Part shown: positions 29,655-38,891 of the stretch, piece by piece
How the letters are laid out: every line of letters starts with the position of its first letter
How positions within the stretch are numbered: the stretch's first letter is position 1
The notes under the pieces: model-generated
Seen by the model: only the letters and a program-made list of their open reading frames with translations
What the model was told of the DNA's origin: nothing
Databases searched by the model: none
From: Flavobacteriales bacterium
GTDB lineage: Bacteria; Bacteroidota; Bacteroidia; Flavobacteriales_F; PHOS-HE28
Assembly: GCA_020635655.1 (NCBI GenBank)
Contig: JACJZI010000006.1
Span: forward strand, 243,069-307,068
DNA length: 64,000 nucleotides
Reading direction: 5' to 3'
Translations under genes and position numbers: made by a program

Positions 29655-31535
29655 ATGGACCGGAATTCCATCATCGGGCTTTTGCTCATCGGGGCGATCC
29701 TGATCGGTTACACGATATGGACCGCGCCCAGCAAGGAGGAACTGGCCCATCAACAACAGGTCCGGGACAGCCTGGCCCAGGTGCAGGGCGAACAGAAGGA
29801 AGCGGAGGCGCGGCAGGAGCTCGCCCGCCCTCCGCTCGATACCGGTGCCGTCGCGCTGACGGTGTCCACGGATACGCTCTTACAGGACAGTGCGCGGGAT
29901 GACAGCCTGCACCGTGTGCGTTTGAGCAGCCGCTATGGCATTTTCCACCCCTCAGGCAACGGTGAGGACCAGGTCATCACGATCGCGAACGACGCACTGG
30001 AGATCGGGCTGCACACCAAGGGGGCGCGTCCGGGCGAGATCCGCCTGAAGAACTACAGGACCTACGGAGGTGACCCGCTCCTCTTGCAGGATCCGGACAG
30101 TGTGACCTACACCTACCGGTTCTTTCTCGGCAACCTGGACCTGAGCACACGGGACCTTTATTTCCAGGCCGAAAGGCTGGGGCCAGGTGCCGTGCGCCTG
30201 AAGGCGACCACCAGCGATGCAGGGAAGTACATCGCCATCACCTATCGACTGGACAGCGCCGGTTTCTTCCTGCATTCCGACCTGGAGGTGGTGGGGATGG
30301 GACAAGAGCTGGACCCGAAGAACCTCTTCTTCCAGTGGGACCTGTTGGGGCAGGCACATGAGAAATACCTACCCACCGAACGGCAGAAGTGCGGCGTGTA
30401 CTACAAGTACTTCAATGACGATCGTCAATACCTGAGCGAGACCAAGGACGATGAGGAGGACCTGACCGGTCGCACCAACTGGGTGGCGTTCAAGCAGGAT
30501 TTCTTCAGCGTGGCGATGGTGAGCGATGAAGGATTCGCCGGGAGCGGAAGCAAGCTCTCGATCCTGGTCCATCCGGAGGACAGCACGCATACCAAGCGCT
30601 ATTCCGCGAAGCTCTTCTTCGAGAAGGACGCGGGCGACCTGGTCCGGATACCCATGCGCCTGTACCTGGGCCCGAACCACTACGGCACACTGCGGCGGAC
30701 CGGTATCGATCAGTTCGCCAAGATCATCGACCTGGGATGGGGCATTTTCGGTTGGATGAACCGTTGGCTCGTGATCCCCATCTTCAACTGGCTGGACGGA
30801 TGGGGCTGGAACTATGGCATCATCATCCTCGTGCTCACACTGGTGATCAAGCTGCTCTTGATGCCGCTGACCTATCGGAACTTCAAGTCCAGTGCGCGCA
30901 TGCGGGCTTTGAAACCGGAGATGGACGCCATCAACGCCAAGCACATGGGCGGGGACAACCTCAAGAAGCAGCAGGCGGTGATGGACCTCTATCGCAAGGC
31001 GGGCGTGAACCCCGCCAGCGGCTGCGTCCCCATGGTGATCCAACTTCCGATCCTGTACGCGATGTTCCGGTTCTTCCCGGCCAGCATCGAGCTGCGCCAG
31101 AAGAGCTTCCTCTGGGCGGACGATCTCAGCAGCTATGACTCGATCCTGCACCTTCCCTTCAAGATCCCCTTCTACGGCGATCATGTCAGCCTCTTCACCC
31201 TGTTGATGTCGGCGAGCACCATCATCTACACGCAGATCAACCAGCAGCAAATGCCCCAGCAACAGGGCATGCCGAGCATGAAGGTGATGATGTGGATGTT
31301 CCCCATCATGATGCTCTTCTTCCTGAACAACTACTCGGCCGGCCTCAGCTACTATTATCTGCTGGCCAACGTGATCAGCATCCTTCAAATGACCGTGATC
31401 AAGCGTTGGCTGGTGGACGAGGACAAGCTGCGCGCGGAACTGCTGGCGAACATGAAGAAGCCCAAACGCAAGAGCCGGTGGCAGCAGCGTCTTGATGACC
31501 TTCAGAAGCAACAACAACAGGCGCGGCGACGCTGA
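29655..31535 (+). CDS. yidC: Membrane protein insertase YidC
   Basis: A 626-residue inner-membrane insertase. TM1 (about residues 4-22, IIGLLLIGAILIGYTIW) is followed by the large periplasmic P1 domain (about 55-370) and the conserved 60-kDa inner-membrane domain with the later helices (IIILVLTLVIKLLLMPL, VNPASGCVPMVIQLPILYAMF, LLMSASTIIY and IMMLFFLNNYSAGLSYYYLL). A basic, glutamine-rich C-terminal tail (KKPKRKSRWQQRLDDLQKQQ) may contact the ribosome. It acts with SecYEG or alone. Confidence 0.97.
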   Translation: MDRNSIIGLLLIGAILIGYTIWTAPSKEELAHQQQVRDSLAQVQGEQKEAEARQELARPPLDTGAVALTVSTDTLLQDSARDDSLHRVRLSSRYGIFHPSGNGEDQVITIANDALEIGLHTKGARPGEIRLKNYRTYGGDPLLLQDPDSVTYTYRFFLGNLDLSTRDLYFQAERLGPGAVRLKATTSDAGKYIAITYRLDSAGFFLHSDLEVVGMGQELDPKNLFFQWDLLGQAHEKYLPTERQKCGVYYKYFNDDRQYLSETKDDEEDLTGRTNWVAFKQDFFSVAMVSDEGFAGSGSKLSILVHPEDSTHTKRYSAKLFFEKDAGDLVRIPMRLYLGPNHYGTLRRTGIDQFAKIIDLGWGIFGWMNRWLVIPIFNWLDGWGWNYGIIILVLTLVIKLLLMPLTYRNFKSSARMRALKPEMDAINAKHMGGDNLKKQQAVMDLYRKAGVNPASGCVPMVIQLPILYAMFRFFPASIELRQKSFLWADDLSSYDSILHLPFKIPFYGDHVSLFTLLMSASTIIYTQINQQQMPQQQGMPSMKVMMWMFPIMMLFFLNNYSAGLSYYYLLANVISILQMTVIKRWLVDEDKLRAELLANMKKPKRKSRWQQRLDDLQKQQQQARRR

Positions 31536-31584
31536 TCTCCCCGGAGATCGCTCCGGCGCGGTCCTTGATGTGAACACCGATACC

Positions 31585-32100
31585 ATGGGAGGAACGCATC
31601 CATGCCGACAGCTGTACATCTCGGTCGTGATCGCGGTATCGACCGGGATCCTGCTGCTTGCCTGCACGTCCCAGCGCGATACCACCCAGGACCGATCACG
31701 CTTCGGGGGTCCCACCCCGGCGGATTCATTGTTCTTCCACATCGAACGCACTCCTTGCTTCGGCCGCTGCCCGGCCTACTCGATCGATGTGTACCGCAGT
31801 GGCTTCGCTTTGTACGAGGGGCGGAGCAATGTGGAACGGATCGGGAGATATACGGCCTGGATCGGTCTTGACACCCTGGACCGGATCCTGACGGAGGCCG
31901 ATCGCATCGGATACTTCGACCTGCAGGAGAACTACGATGCCCAGGTGACCGACCTGCCCAGCACCAAGTTGCACATCGTCAGTGCTGGGCGCGACAAGGC
32001 GGTGCTGGCCCGTTACAACGTCCCCGCCATGCTGAAGGTGTTCGCGGTCCATGCGGATTCCCTGCTGCTTCACGCCCGTTGGCGTCCATCGGGACAATGA
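31585..32100 (+). CDS. Lipoprotein with DUF6438-like domain
   Basis: A 171-residue protein. The N-terminus (LYISVVIAVSTGILLLAC) is a lipoprotein signal with lipobox L-L-A-C. The mature part carries FHIERTPCFGRCPAYSIDVYRSGFA, typical of the DUF6438 family (a CxGxCP pair and a beta sandwich), followed by GRYTAWIGLDTLDRIL. Function of the family is unknown. I chose ATG 31585 because it gives the signal sequence; the frame extends upstream to 31492 over the yidC end without coding character. Confidence 0.82.
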   Translation: MGGTHPCRQLYISVVIAVSTGILLLACTSQRDTTQDRSRFGGPTPADSLFFHIERTPCFGRCPAYSIDVYRSGFALYEGRSNVERIGRYTAWIGLDTLDRILTEADRIGYFDLQENYDAQVTDLPSTKLHIVSAGRDKAVLARYNVPAMLKVFAVHADSLLLHARWRPSGQ

Positions 32101-32172
32101 GCACCACGGACCGGCCGGTCACCGGAGCCGCCTTCCATCACCGTTGCGCCCGTCGGAAGGGCATCAAGCTGC

Positions 32173-32180
32173 TACCTTTG
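32173..32180 (+). promoter_or_regulatory. -7 element of the S46 peptidase gene
   Basis: TACCTTTG, an exact TAnnTTTG, 35 nt upstream of ATG 32216. A TTG lies 26 nt further upstream, longer than the usual 19-21 nt spacer. Confidence 0.6.
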
Positions 32181-32215
32181 GCGCCCCCTTCGTTGCAGAC
32201 CTGAAAACCATCGAC

Positions 32216-34456
32216 ATGAAGAAGCTGTACCTGCTGCTCTCGGCAGCCATCCTGCTTGTCAGTTCCGTGCGTGCCCATGAGGGCATGTGGCTGCTGAACA
32301 AGCTCCAACAAGTGAACGAGTCCCAGATGCGCGAGCTCGGTTTCAAGCTCACCGCCCAGGACATCTATGCGATCAATCAAAGCAGCATGAAGGATGCCGT
32401 GGTCCGCATGGGGCCCGGTTTCTGCAGTGCCGAAATGGTCAGCGATCAGGGGCTGTTCCTCACGAACCACCATTGCGGCTATGATGCGATCCAAGGGTTC
32501 AGCTCGGTGGAGCATGACTACCTGACGGATGGATTTTGGGCGATGACGCGCGATCAGGAATTGAACGTGCCCGGCCTGACGGTGAGCTACCTTGTTCGCA
32601 TCGACGACGTGACCGACCGGGTGCTGGCGGAGCTCAGCGCCGACATGAGCGAGACCGACCGCGCGGCCAAGATCGATGAGCTGGCGCAGACCCTACAAGG
32701 TGAAGTGGGCGGCGAGGACGGGATCAGTGCCACGCTCAAGACCATGTTCGAGGGAAATGAGTTCTACCTGTTCGTGTACAGGACCTACCGTGATGTGCGC
32801 CTCGTCGGAGCCCCTCCGAGCGCCATCGGCAAGTTCGGGGGCGACACGGACAACTGGATGTGGCCGCGGCACACGGGTGATTTCAGCATGTTCCGCGTGT
32901 ATACCGGCAAGGACGGGGAGCCTGCGGATTACAGCCCGGACAACATCCCCTACGAACCGAAGTGGCACTTCCCGGTGAGCCTGAACGGTGTGAAGGAAGG
33001 CGACTTCGCCATGATCATGGGCTATCCCGGCAGCACCGATCGCTTCCTCTGCAGCGAAGGCGTGAAATTGGCCCTGGACGTCGAACAGCCGAGCCGGGTC
33101 AAGATCCGCGGCAGGAAGCTGGAACTGATGAAGCAGGACATGGACGCCGATCCCGCCGTCAGGATCCAATATGCGAGCAAGTACGCCCAGGTGAGCAACT
33201 ATTGGAAGTATTTCATCGGCCAGCAGCGCGGCTTGAAACGATTGCACGTTTACGACAAGAAGAAACAGCAGGAGGACGAGCTCCTGGAATGGGTGAACGC
33301 CGATCCCGACCGTAAAGCGGAATGGGGCGACTTCCTGACGCTCCTGGACAACGGCTATACCGAGCGTGGGAAATTCGAGAAGGCCACCACCTACATGCAG
33401 GAAGCCGCGTTCGGCAGCGAGATGGTGATCATGGGCTTCCGCATGTATGGTCTGTTGAACCAATTGCGCACGGACCCGGACGACGCGACCAAGGTGGCCG
33501 CACAGGTCGTCCGCGTTCAGGCCGCCGCCGATGATTTCTTCAAGGACTACCATGCACCCACCGATCAGAAGATCACCGCGGCCATGTTCCGGATGATCCA
33601 TGAGGATGTCGCGAGCGACCTTCAACCGAGCATCATGGGGACGGTGGAGAAGAAGTTCAAGGGGGATTTCGACAAGTGGGCCGCGAAACTGTTCAGCACC
33701 AGCGTGCTGACGGACCGAGCCCGGCTGGACGCCTTCCTGGCCAAACCGAACCTGAAGACATTGGAGAAGGACATGGGCATGCAGACGATGGAAAGTTGCC
33801 TGATGCATTATCGGGCGATGCTGGGCCCAGCCGTGGATGCAGCACAGGTGGACATCGACAAGGGATACCGTCTGATGGTGGCCGCCATGCGTGCCAAGGA
33901 CCCCGGGAGGATGTGGTATCCCAATGCGAACAGTACGATGCGTCTGACATATGGCGTCGTAGGTGGTTATCACCCTGCGGATGCGGTCTACTATGACTAC
34001 AGGACCACCTATCGTGGGATCCTCGAGAAGGAGGACAACACGGACGAGGAGTTCATGGTGCCCGCGCGTGAGCATGAACTGCTCGTCAACAAGGACTTCG
34101 GTCGTTACGCCGATGCCAACGGAGATCTGGACATCTGCTTCCTGAGCAATTGCGACATCACCGGTGGCAACAGTGGCAGCCCGGTGTTGAACGCCTACGG
34201 TGAGCTCATCGGCATCGCCTTCGATGGCAACTGGGAGGCCATGAGCGGTGACATCGCCTTCGAACCGGAACTGCAGCGCACCATCAGCGTGGACATCCGC
34301 TACGTGCTCTGGATCATCGACAAATTCGCAGGCGCCAAACATCTCGTGGACGAGATGACCCTTGTGACCAAGCCCCATGATGAGGTACCCGAAGCGGAAT
34401 TGGGCACATCAACCGAAGGAGCAATGGCCCCAAGTGTCCCCGCGACCGCGAACTGA
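32216..34456 (+). CDS. S46-family dipeptidyl-peptidase (DPP7/DPP11 type)
   Basis: A 746-residue periplasmic or surface exopeptidase that removes dipeptides from peptide N-termini. A signal peptide (MKKLYLLLSAAILLVSSVRA) is followed by EGMWLLNKL, the usual S46 mature start. The catalytic His is in FLTNHHCGYDAIQ and the Ser in CDITGGNSGSPVLNAYGELIG. The residue in the later FDGN motif is Gly where DPP11-type enzymes are reported to have Arg, which suggests a DPP7-like preference for hydrophobic P1; this specificity is an inference. It is followed by a strong intrinsic terminator. Confidence 0.95.
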   Translation: MKKLYLLLSAAILLVSSVRAHEGMWLLNKLQQVNESQMRELGFKLTAQDIYAINQSSMKDAVVRMGPGFCSAEMVSDQGLFLTNHHCGYDAIQGFSSVEHDYLTDGFWAMTRDQELNVPGLTVSYLVRIDDVTDRVLAELSADMSETDRAAKIDELAQTLQGEVGGEDGISATLKTMFEGNEFYLFVYRTYRDVRLVGAPPSAIGKFGGDTDNWMWPRHTGDFSMFRVYTGKDGEPADYSPDNIPYEPKWHFPVSLNGVKEGDFAMIMGYPGSTDRFLCSEGVKLALDVEQPSRVKIRGRKLELMKQDMDADPAVRIQYASKYAQVSNYWKYFIGQQRGLKRLHVYDKKKQQEDELLEWVNADPDRKAEWGDFLTLLDNGYTERGKFEKATTYMQEAAFGSEMVIMGFRMYGLLNQLRTDPDDATKVAAQVVRVQAAADDFFKDYHAPTDQKITAAMFRMIHEDVASDLQPSIMGTVEKKFKGDFDKWAAKLFSTSVLTDRARLDAFLAKPNLKTLEKDMGMQTMESCLMHYRAMLGPAVDAAQVDIDKGYRLMVAAMRAKDPGRMWYPNANSTMRLTYGVVGGYHPADAVYYDYRTTYRGILEKEDNTDEEFMVPAREHELLVNKDFGRYADANGDLDICFLSNCDITGGNSGSPVLNAYGELIGIAFDGNWEAMSGDIAFEPELQRTISVDIRYVLWIIDKFAGAKHLVDEMTLVTKPHDEVPEAELGTSTEGAMAPSVPATAN

Positions 34457-34482
34457 ACCGACCTCACGTTCAGATCGGCATG

Positions 34483-34512
34483 AAGGACCGGCCGAGGGGC
34501 CGGTCCTTTGTT
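34483..34512 (+). terminator. Intrinsic terminator after the S46 peptidase gene
   Basis: An 11-bp perfect stem (AAGGACCGGCC with GGCCGGTCCTT) with loop GAGG, followed by TGTTCTT. It begins 27 bp after the stop codon. Confidence 0.85.
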
Positions 34513-34657
34513 CTTCGATCACACGAACGCTGCCGAACGATGCCCTGCCGCCGGGCACAAGCCTGTGGAATGGGATCCACGAACGGATGATCCCTGAATG
34601 TACCGGCCATGGTCAGTGCCTCCGGGGCCGGGTCATGGAGCGCGGGGCCGGCCAACT

Positions 34658-36181
34658 TCAAGGGGCAAGGGCGGCCATGACCCGGGATACGACCTGATCC
34701 GTAGGCCGGGTGTTCCCGGTCAACAGGTACATGGCATCACCGTTCGATCCCATGAGACGCACGAAGTGGGGGTCGGTTCGGCGCAATGCATCCCACCGGA
34801 CGCGTTCCCCACCCGTGAACATGATCCTGGATACCACACTATCGGCGAATGCATCCCGCTGCCAGTACCTCCGCTCGTACCCCGCCAGATATGTTGGTGT
34901 CGACCCCGGTCCCAACACCGGATAGAGATAGGCACGCAACTGGGCCCACACCTGGCTCGGCTGCTGCAAGGGCACGATCAGTCCCGCTCCCTGGCGTTCG
35001 CAACGTTCCCTGAGCATGGCGGCATCCTCCTTCATGGTGGCCAGATCGATCACGCCCACCCAACGTTGCGGCTTGGCGAGTTGGTCGTTCCGCGCGGCTC
35101 CGATCGCATTCCATTGATGACCTGCATAGAAAAGTCCCAATATCAGCGTGAACACAGCCATCCAATGCGGTGACCGCGAAGCACGGATCAACGACGCCAC
35201 TCCCCAGGCCAGCAGGAGCGGCAGGCACACGAACATGCGCGAGAGGGGGTAATAGACCCAATCCCAACCATCGTGGGTCTTGGGCATGCCCAGGGAGGCC
35301 ACGATCACTCCGGCCGCAGCAAGCAGGGCAAAAGCGACGGCCTTGTCCCGGCGGAGAATGGCGATCGGGATCAGCGCGACCAGGCTGATCCCGGCAAGGC
35401 CGCCTTGTGTTGGGAACAGTGGCATCAACCATCGGAAATGCTCATCCAGGGAGGACAATCCCTGTACGATCAGAGAGGCATGCAAGGAAAGCCGGTCGGC
35501 GCTCAGGTGATGGATGATGCGATCGGGATGCACAGCACACCAATGTTGCGCCAGCACCTGGAGCACGACACCTGGCAACAGACCGATCGCCAACGACCTC
35601 CATGCACCCGACAGGTGTCGCGCGATGATGGACCAACACAGGTATCCTGCGGTGAAAACGACCGAGTTGGGATTGGCGAACCAGGCGAGCGAAATGGCAA
35701 GGCCCGTGAGGAAGGATCGCCATCGCGGATCGCGGAGGTCCAAGCTCCATGGAAGCAGGGCCAGGAAAGGTAGCCCGGTAACGAACCCGCGTGGCATGGA
35801 GGTCATGAAGGCGAATTCCGGCGGCAGCAGCAGGGGCATGGCCGCGAAGCTTGCTCCCGCCCAGATGCGCCCATGCTTCCGGTGCCAGAGCGCGAAGGAC
35901 CAGAAAGGCAGCAGGGTCAATAGCGATGGCACGATCGCCATCAACCAGGACATGGGAATACCCAGGAAGGTGAACGGTGCAGCAACCAGGGCCTCCAACA
36001 TGGGTCCATAGTTCTGGCCGTAGTAGTATGGGGTCATGAACAGCCCATCGGCCACATGTGTGGCGGCATGCCAGCTCACCGCATCATCGGTGCTCACAAA
36101 CCCCACATTGAACCGGTCGATCGCCATGGTGCGGTAGACCGTTCCCAAAAGGAGGAGCGATGGCACCAACAGGCGCTCCAT
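34658..36181 (-). CDS. Polytopic membrane protein, GT-C glycosyltransferase-like
   Basis: A 507-residue protein with about ten hydrophobic helices and a soluble C-terminal domain of about 120 residues. The first loop carries FVSTDDAVSWHAATHVADG, an acidic D-D motif after TM1 as found in GT-C (lipid-sugar dependent) glycosyltransferases, and YYYGQNYGPMLEALVAAP follows. The donor and acceptor are unknown. I prefer ATG 36181, which leads straight into TM1; the frame extends to a GTG at 36280. It has no operon partner: the neighbours are on other transcripts. Confidence 0.75.
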   Translation of the reverse strand: MERLLVPSLLLLGTVYRTMAIDRFNVGFVSTDDAVSWHAATHVADGLFMTPYYYGQNYGPMLEALVAAPFTFLGIPMSWLMAIVPSLLTLLPFWSFALWHRKHGRIWAGASFAAMPLLLPPEFAFMTSMPRGFVTGLPFLALLPWSLDLRDPRWRSFLTGLAISLAWFANPNSVVFTAGYLCWSIIARHLSGAWRSLAIGLLPGVVLQVLAQHWCAVHPDRIIHHLSADRLSLHASLIVQGLSSLDEHFRWLMPLFPTQGGLAGISLVALIPIAILRRDKAVAFALLAAAGVIVASLGMPKTHDGWDWVYYPLSRMFVCLPLLLAWGVASLIRASRSPHWMAVFTLILGLFYAGHQWNAIGAARNDQLAKPQRWVGVIDLATMKEDAAMLRERCERQGAGLIVPLQQPSQVWAQLRAYLYPVLGPGSTPTYLAGYERRYWQRDAFADSVVSRIMFTGGERVRWDALRRTDPHFVRLMGSNGDAMYLLTGNTRPTDQVVSRVMAALAP

Positions 36182-36535
36182 CGTGGCCGACCGGACGATC
36201 GGCGGATCAGTGGAGCGCTCGATCGCATGCGGAGAACGAGGACCTGAGCTATCCAGGAGGGACCTGTGGACTGGCTGCACCGTTCGAACCTTGACCGCCC
36301 GGTCCGAACATGGGGGCTATCGGATCGGGTGGTTGTCCGAAGTTAGCTCCGATGTGCAAGGCCCCATTGGGCATGCGCATCCCCCACCGGACAATATCGC
36401 ATGGCCGAGCACCCATCCTACAGCGGACCCGCAACCCAACCGCAATGATCGCATATCAGGATCTCGCCATCATCGACAAGGCAACACGCCGGACAGGGAC
36501 CATTGGACAAGGGAAGGACCTGACCAAACCAAGGT
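36182..36535. other. Intergenic region with one candidate promoter
   Basis: This 354-bp stretch holds no convincing gene. On the minus strand TAACTTCG (36338-36345) is a one-mismatch TAnnTTTG that could drive the GT-C-like gene, with a leader of about 150 nt (or about 55 nt if the GTG at 36280 is used). Short open frames on both strands have no start signals or recognisable content. Confidence 0.5.
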
Positions 36536-38071
36536 TCACAGACAGAGCAGGTAGGCGGTAAGGTCGTCCTTTTCCTGCGCGGTCAACCTCAGACCAAGGA
36601 TCAGGTTGAAGAACTCCACGGTATCGTCAAGGGTCATCAAACGACCGTCATGGAAATAGGGGGGTGAATCCTTGATCCCCCGCAGGGCAAAGGTCTTGAT
36701 CGGACCCTCCGGCCGTCCATGATAGAAGCGTTCCACCTGGAGGTCGTGCAGGTAATCGTCCGTGAATGCCGGGCCATAGTGGCACTGGCTGCACATGGCC
36801 TTGCCCTGGAAGAGCTTTTCACCGCGCAGTTCCGATGGTGTGCACTTGTCCGGGATCAACCGGGAGAGCGGGTCCAACTTCGGGGCGGGTGGAAAATCAA
36901 TGATCGAATTGAAGTCCCCCATGCGATTGCTGAAGCTCTTTTGGATGCCCCGTGGGCCGATCTGCGCCTGCATGGCCTGATCGCCATCGAAATATTCCTC
37001 CACCTCGGCGAAGTGGTCCATGCTGCGGATGCTGCGCTTGCTGCTGAGCTGCATGAAATCGTAATTGCCGCGCATCGATGGTGTGTCCATGCGCAAGCGC
37101 GCCAGGTTCGGGCGTGAGTCGGGTGCCAGTTCAAAGGCACCATTGGTGTGCCCGTTCACATGGCAGCTCAAACAGGCCACACCGACGCTGGCCTCCTCGG
37201 TGATGCGGTGGGTGGTGTGATTGAACCAGGTGGTCGGTGAAGGCCGCAGCAATTCCTGCAACCCCTCCATCTGTTCAGGCGTGCACAGACCGTTGAAGAT
37301 CTCGAAATAGTTGCTGATGGTCACCTCCACACCCTTGGTCACATCACCCATTTCCTTGTGCGTGGTGAGGAACAAGGGCGGCGGGAACTCGGGGAGATAT
37401 TCGTTGGGGATATCGTGATCGACATCCATGCGGCGGTCCTCCGGATGGTTCTGCAGCCAGTTGTCCGGAAAAACGATGTGGGCGGTGGATTGGATCGGAT
37501 GCGCCAATGGCTTGTAGGGGAAGACGTCCTTCTTCTTGATCTCCTCGGGGCTCATTTCGGCCAGGGTCTCCCAACTCTTCACACCGGGTGAAAGGCGGGA
37601 GATCGGGCCCGCCATGATGGGCTTGTGACCGCCGCTCATGGTCGCTCCCGGGATGGCGCGCGCATTGAAATCGTAGCGACCGGCCATGTAGTCACGCACT
37701 TCCTTCATGAACTCCGGTTTCCGTTCGATGTTCATCTTCACCCAATCCTCGAAGGACATGGGCAGCTCCGTGGTGGTGTAGCTGCTCTTCGCCTTGCCGG
37801 CGTACCTCCATATATCGAAGGGTGTGCGGTCTCCCTTGTCACATTTGGGATAGGGCATCAGCTCCGTGATGTAGCTATCGCCAAGGCCGAAGTCGTAGTT
37901 GGGGTCGTAGTCGGGGTTCACCGTAGGCCGGCCCTGGAAGAGATGCAGGTCCGGCGCATTGCCACCCATGGGGCCCTGGGCCTGACCCACTTGGAAGCCG
38001 GCCATGGCAGCAAGAAGACCGACAACGACGAGCAGAGAAAGGAACAGGATCGCGCGTTTCAAAGTGACCAT
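36536..38071 (-). CDS. Di-haem cytochrome c, MauG/CcpA-like
   Basis: A 511-residue protein with an N-terminal membrane anchor or signal (residues 7-25). Two haem-c sites are present, CLSCH (300-304) and CSQCH (427-431). The C-terminal half ends with the cytochrome-c-peroxidase signature TFALRGIKDSPPYFHDGRL and a VEFFN motif. The N-terminal 250 residues have no obvious match to bacterial peroxidases, and the protein is about 150 residues longer than them. It is expected in the periplasm in electron transfer or peroxide reduction; the exact reaction is unclear. Confidence 0.85.
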   Translation of the reverse strand: MVTLKRAILFLSLLVVVGLLAAMAGFQVGQAQGPMGGNAPDLHLFQGRPTVNPDYDPNYDFGLGDSYITELMPYPKCDKGDRTPFDIWRYAGKAKSSYTTTELPMSFEDWVKMNIERKPEFMKEVRDYMAGRYDFNARAIPGATMSGGHKPIMAGPISRLSPGVKSWETLAEMSPEEIKKKDVFPYKPLAHPIQSTAHIVFPDNWLQNHPEDRRMDVDHDIPNEYLPEFPPPLFLTTHKEMGDVTKGVEVTISNYFEIFNGLCTPEQMEGLQELLRPSPTTWFNHTTHRITEEASVGVACLSCHVNGHTNGAFELAPDSRPNLARLRMDTPSMRGNYDFMQLSSKRSIRSMDHFAEVEEYFDGDQAMQAQIGPRGIQKSFSNRMGDFNSIIDFPPAPKLDPLSRLIPDKCTPSELRGEKLFQGKAMCSQCHYGPAFTDDYLHDLQVERFYHGRPEGPIKTFALRGIKDSPPYFHDGRLMTLDDTVEFFNLILGLRLTAQEKDDLTAYLLCL

Positions 38072-38198
38072 GATGCTGGGAATCGACCCTGAAGCTACTG
38101 GACCCGGTGTCCCTGAAGCAGGATCACCGTGTGAAAGGCGCCATGTTCCATGTGAAAAGGACGTTCAGCGATGTGGATCATCCGATGGTCCACGCGAG

Positions 38199-38206
38199 TA
38201 ATTTGG
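38199..38206 (+). promoter_or_regulatory. -7 element of the LytTR regulator gene, 4 nt from the start codon
   Basis: TAATTTGG (one mismatch to TAnnTTTG), then TCCC, then GTG 38211. The spacing again predicts a leaderless mRNA. Confidence 0.45.
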
Positions 38207-38210
38207 TCCC

Positions 38211-38891
38211 GTGCAGATCCTGATCGCCGATGATGATCCTCTGACCGCGGACCAGCTCGAGCACCACTGCCTGAAGATCGAGCCCAAGGCCACCGTATTG
38301 CGGGCCGCCGCCGGCCCGGAGGCAGCAGCCGTGCTTCGCGACAGCCATCCGGACCTCGTTCTCTTGGACCTGGACATGCCCGGAATGAGCGGCCGCGAAT
38401 TGCTCGAAGTGATCGATCCGGACAGCCCGGTGATCATCATCACAGGAGATCCCAGCTTTGCCTTGGACGCGTTCCGTTTCAATGTGGTGGACTACCTGGT
38501 AAAACCCGTTCCGTTCGATCGCTTCGCCAAGGCCTGGCGAAAGGCCATGGACGGACGTCGGCGCGAAACAGGGTCCGGCCAGCGGGACCTGGTCTTCATC
38601 CGGACCGGCCCGGACATCGTTCAATTAAGCTTGTCAGAGGTCCGGTACATCAAGAGCGAATCGAACTACGTGCGCTTCGCCCTGGAGGAAAGGGAAGTGA
38701 GCAGCCTGTTGAACATGAAGGACCTGGAGCTCAAATTACCGGACCGTTTCGTGCGCGTGCACCGCAGCTACATCGTGAACCTGACCCATGTGGAAAAGCT
38801 GAACAGTACCGATGTGAAGATCGGTCGGGACCTGATACCCGTAAGCGAGACCTACCGGGCGGAGCTGATCAAGCGTCTGGACCTTCTCTGA
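38211..38891 (+). CDS. LytTR-family response regulator
   Basis: A 226-residue two-component regulator with a GTG start. The receiver domain has the acidic pair in IADDDP, phospho-acceptor Asp53 in LLDLDMPGMSG, and Lys in YLVKPV. The C-terminal LytTR DNA-binding domain (about 122-226) includes FIRTGPDIVQL, IKSESNYVRF and FVRVHRSYIVN. It would bind direct-repeat promoters. Its last 23 bp overlap the end of the convergent hybrid kinase gene. LytTR regulators usually pair with a histidine kinase that lacks HAMP, so the adjacent kinase may or may not be its partner. Confidence 0.95.
   Translation: MQILIADDDPLTADQLEHHCLKIEPKATVLRAAAGPEAAAVLRDSHPDLVLLDLDMPGMSGRELLEVIDPDSPVIIITGDPSFALDAFRFNVVDYLVKPVPFDRFAKAWRKAMDGRRRETGSGQRDLVFIRTGPDIVQLSLSEVRYIKSESNYVRFALEEREVSSLLNMKDLELKLPDRFVRVHRSYIVNLTHVEKLNSTDVKIGRDLIPVSETYRAELIKRLDLL

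Noticed and set aside
32693..34378. A 561-codon minus-strand frame opposite the S46 peptidase
   Set aside because: Antisense of a gene with a full catalytic signature; His/Val-rich composition only.
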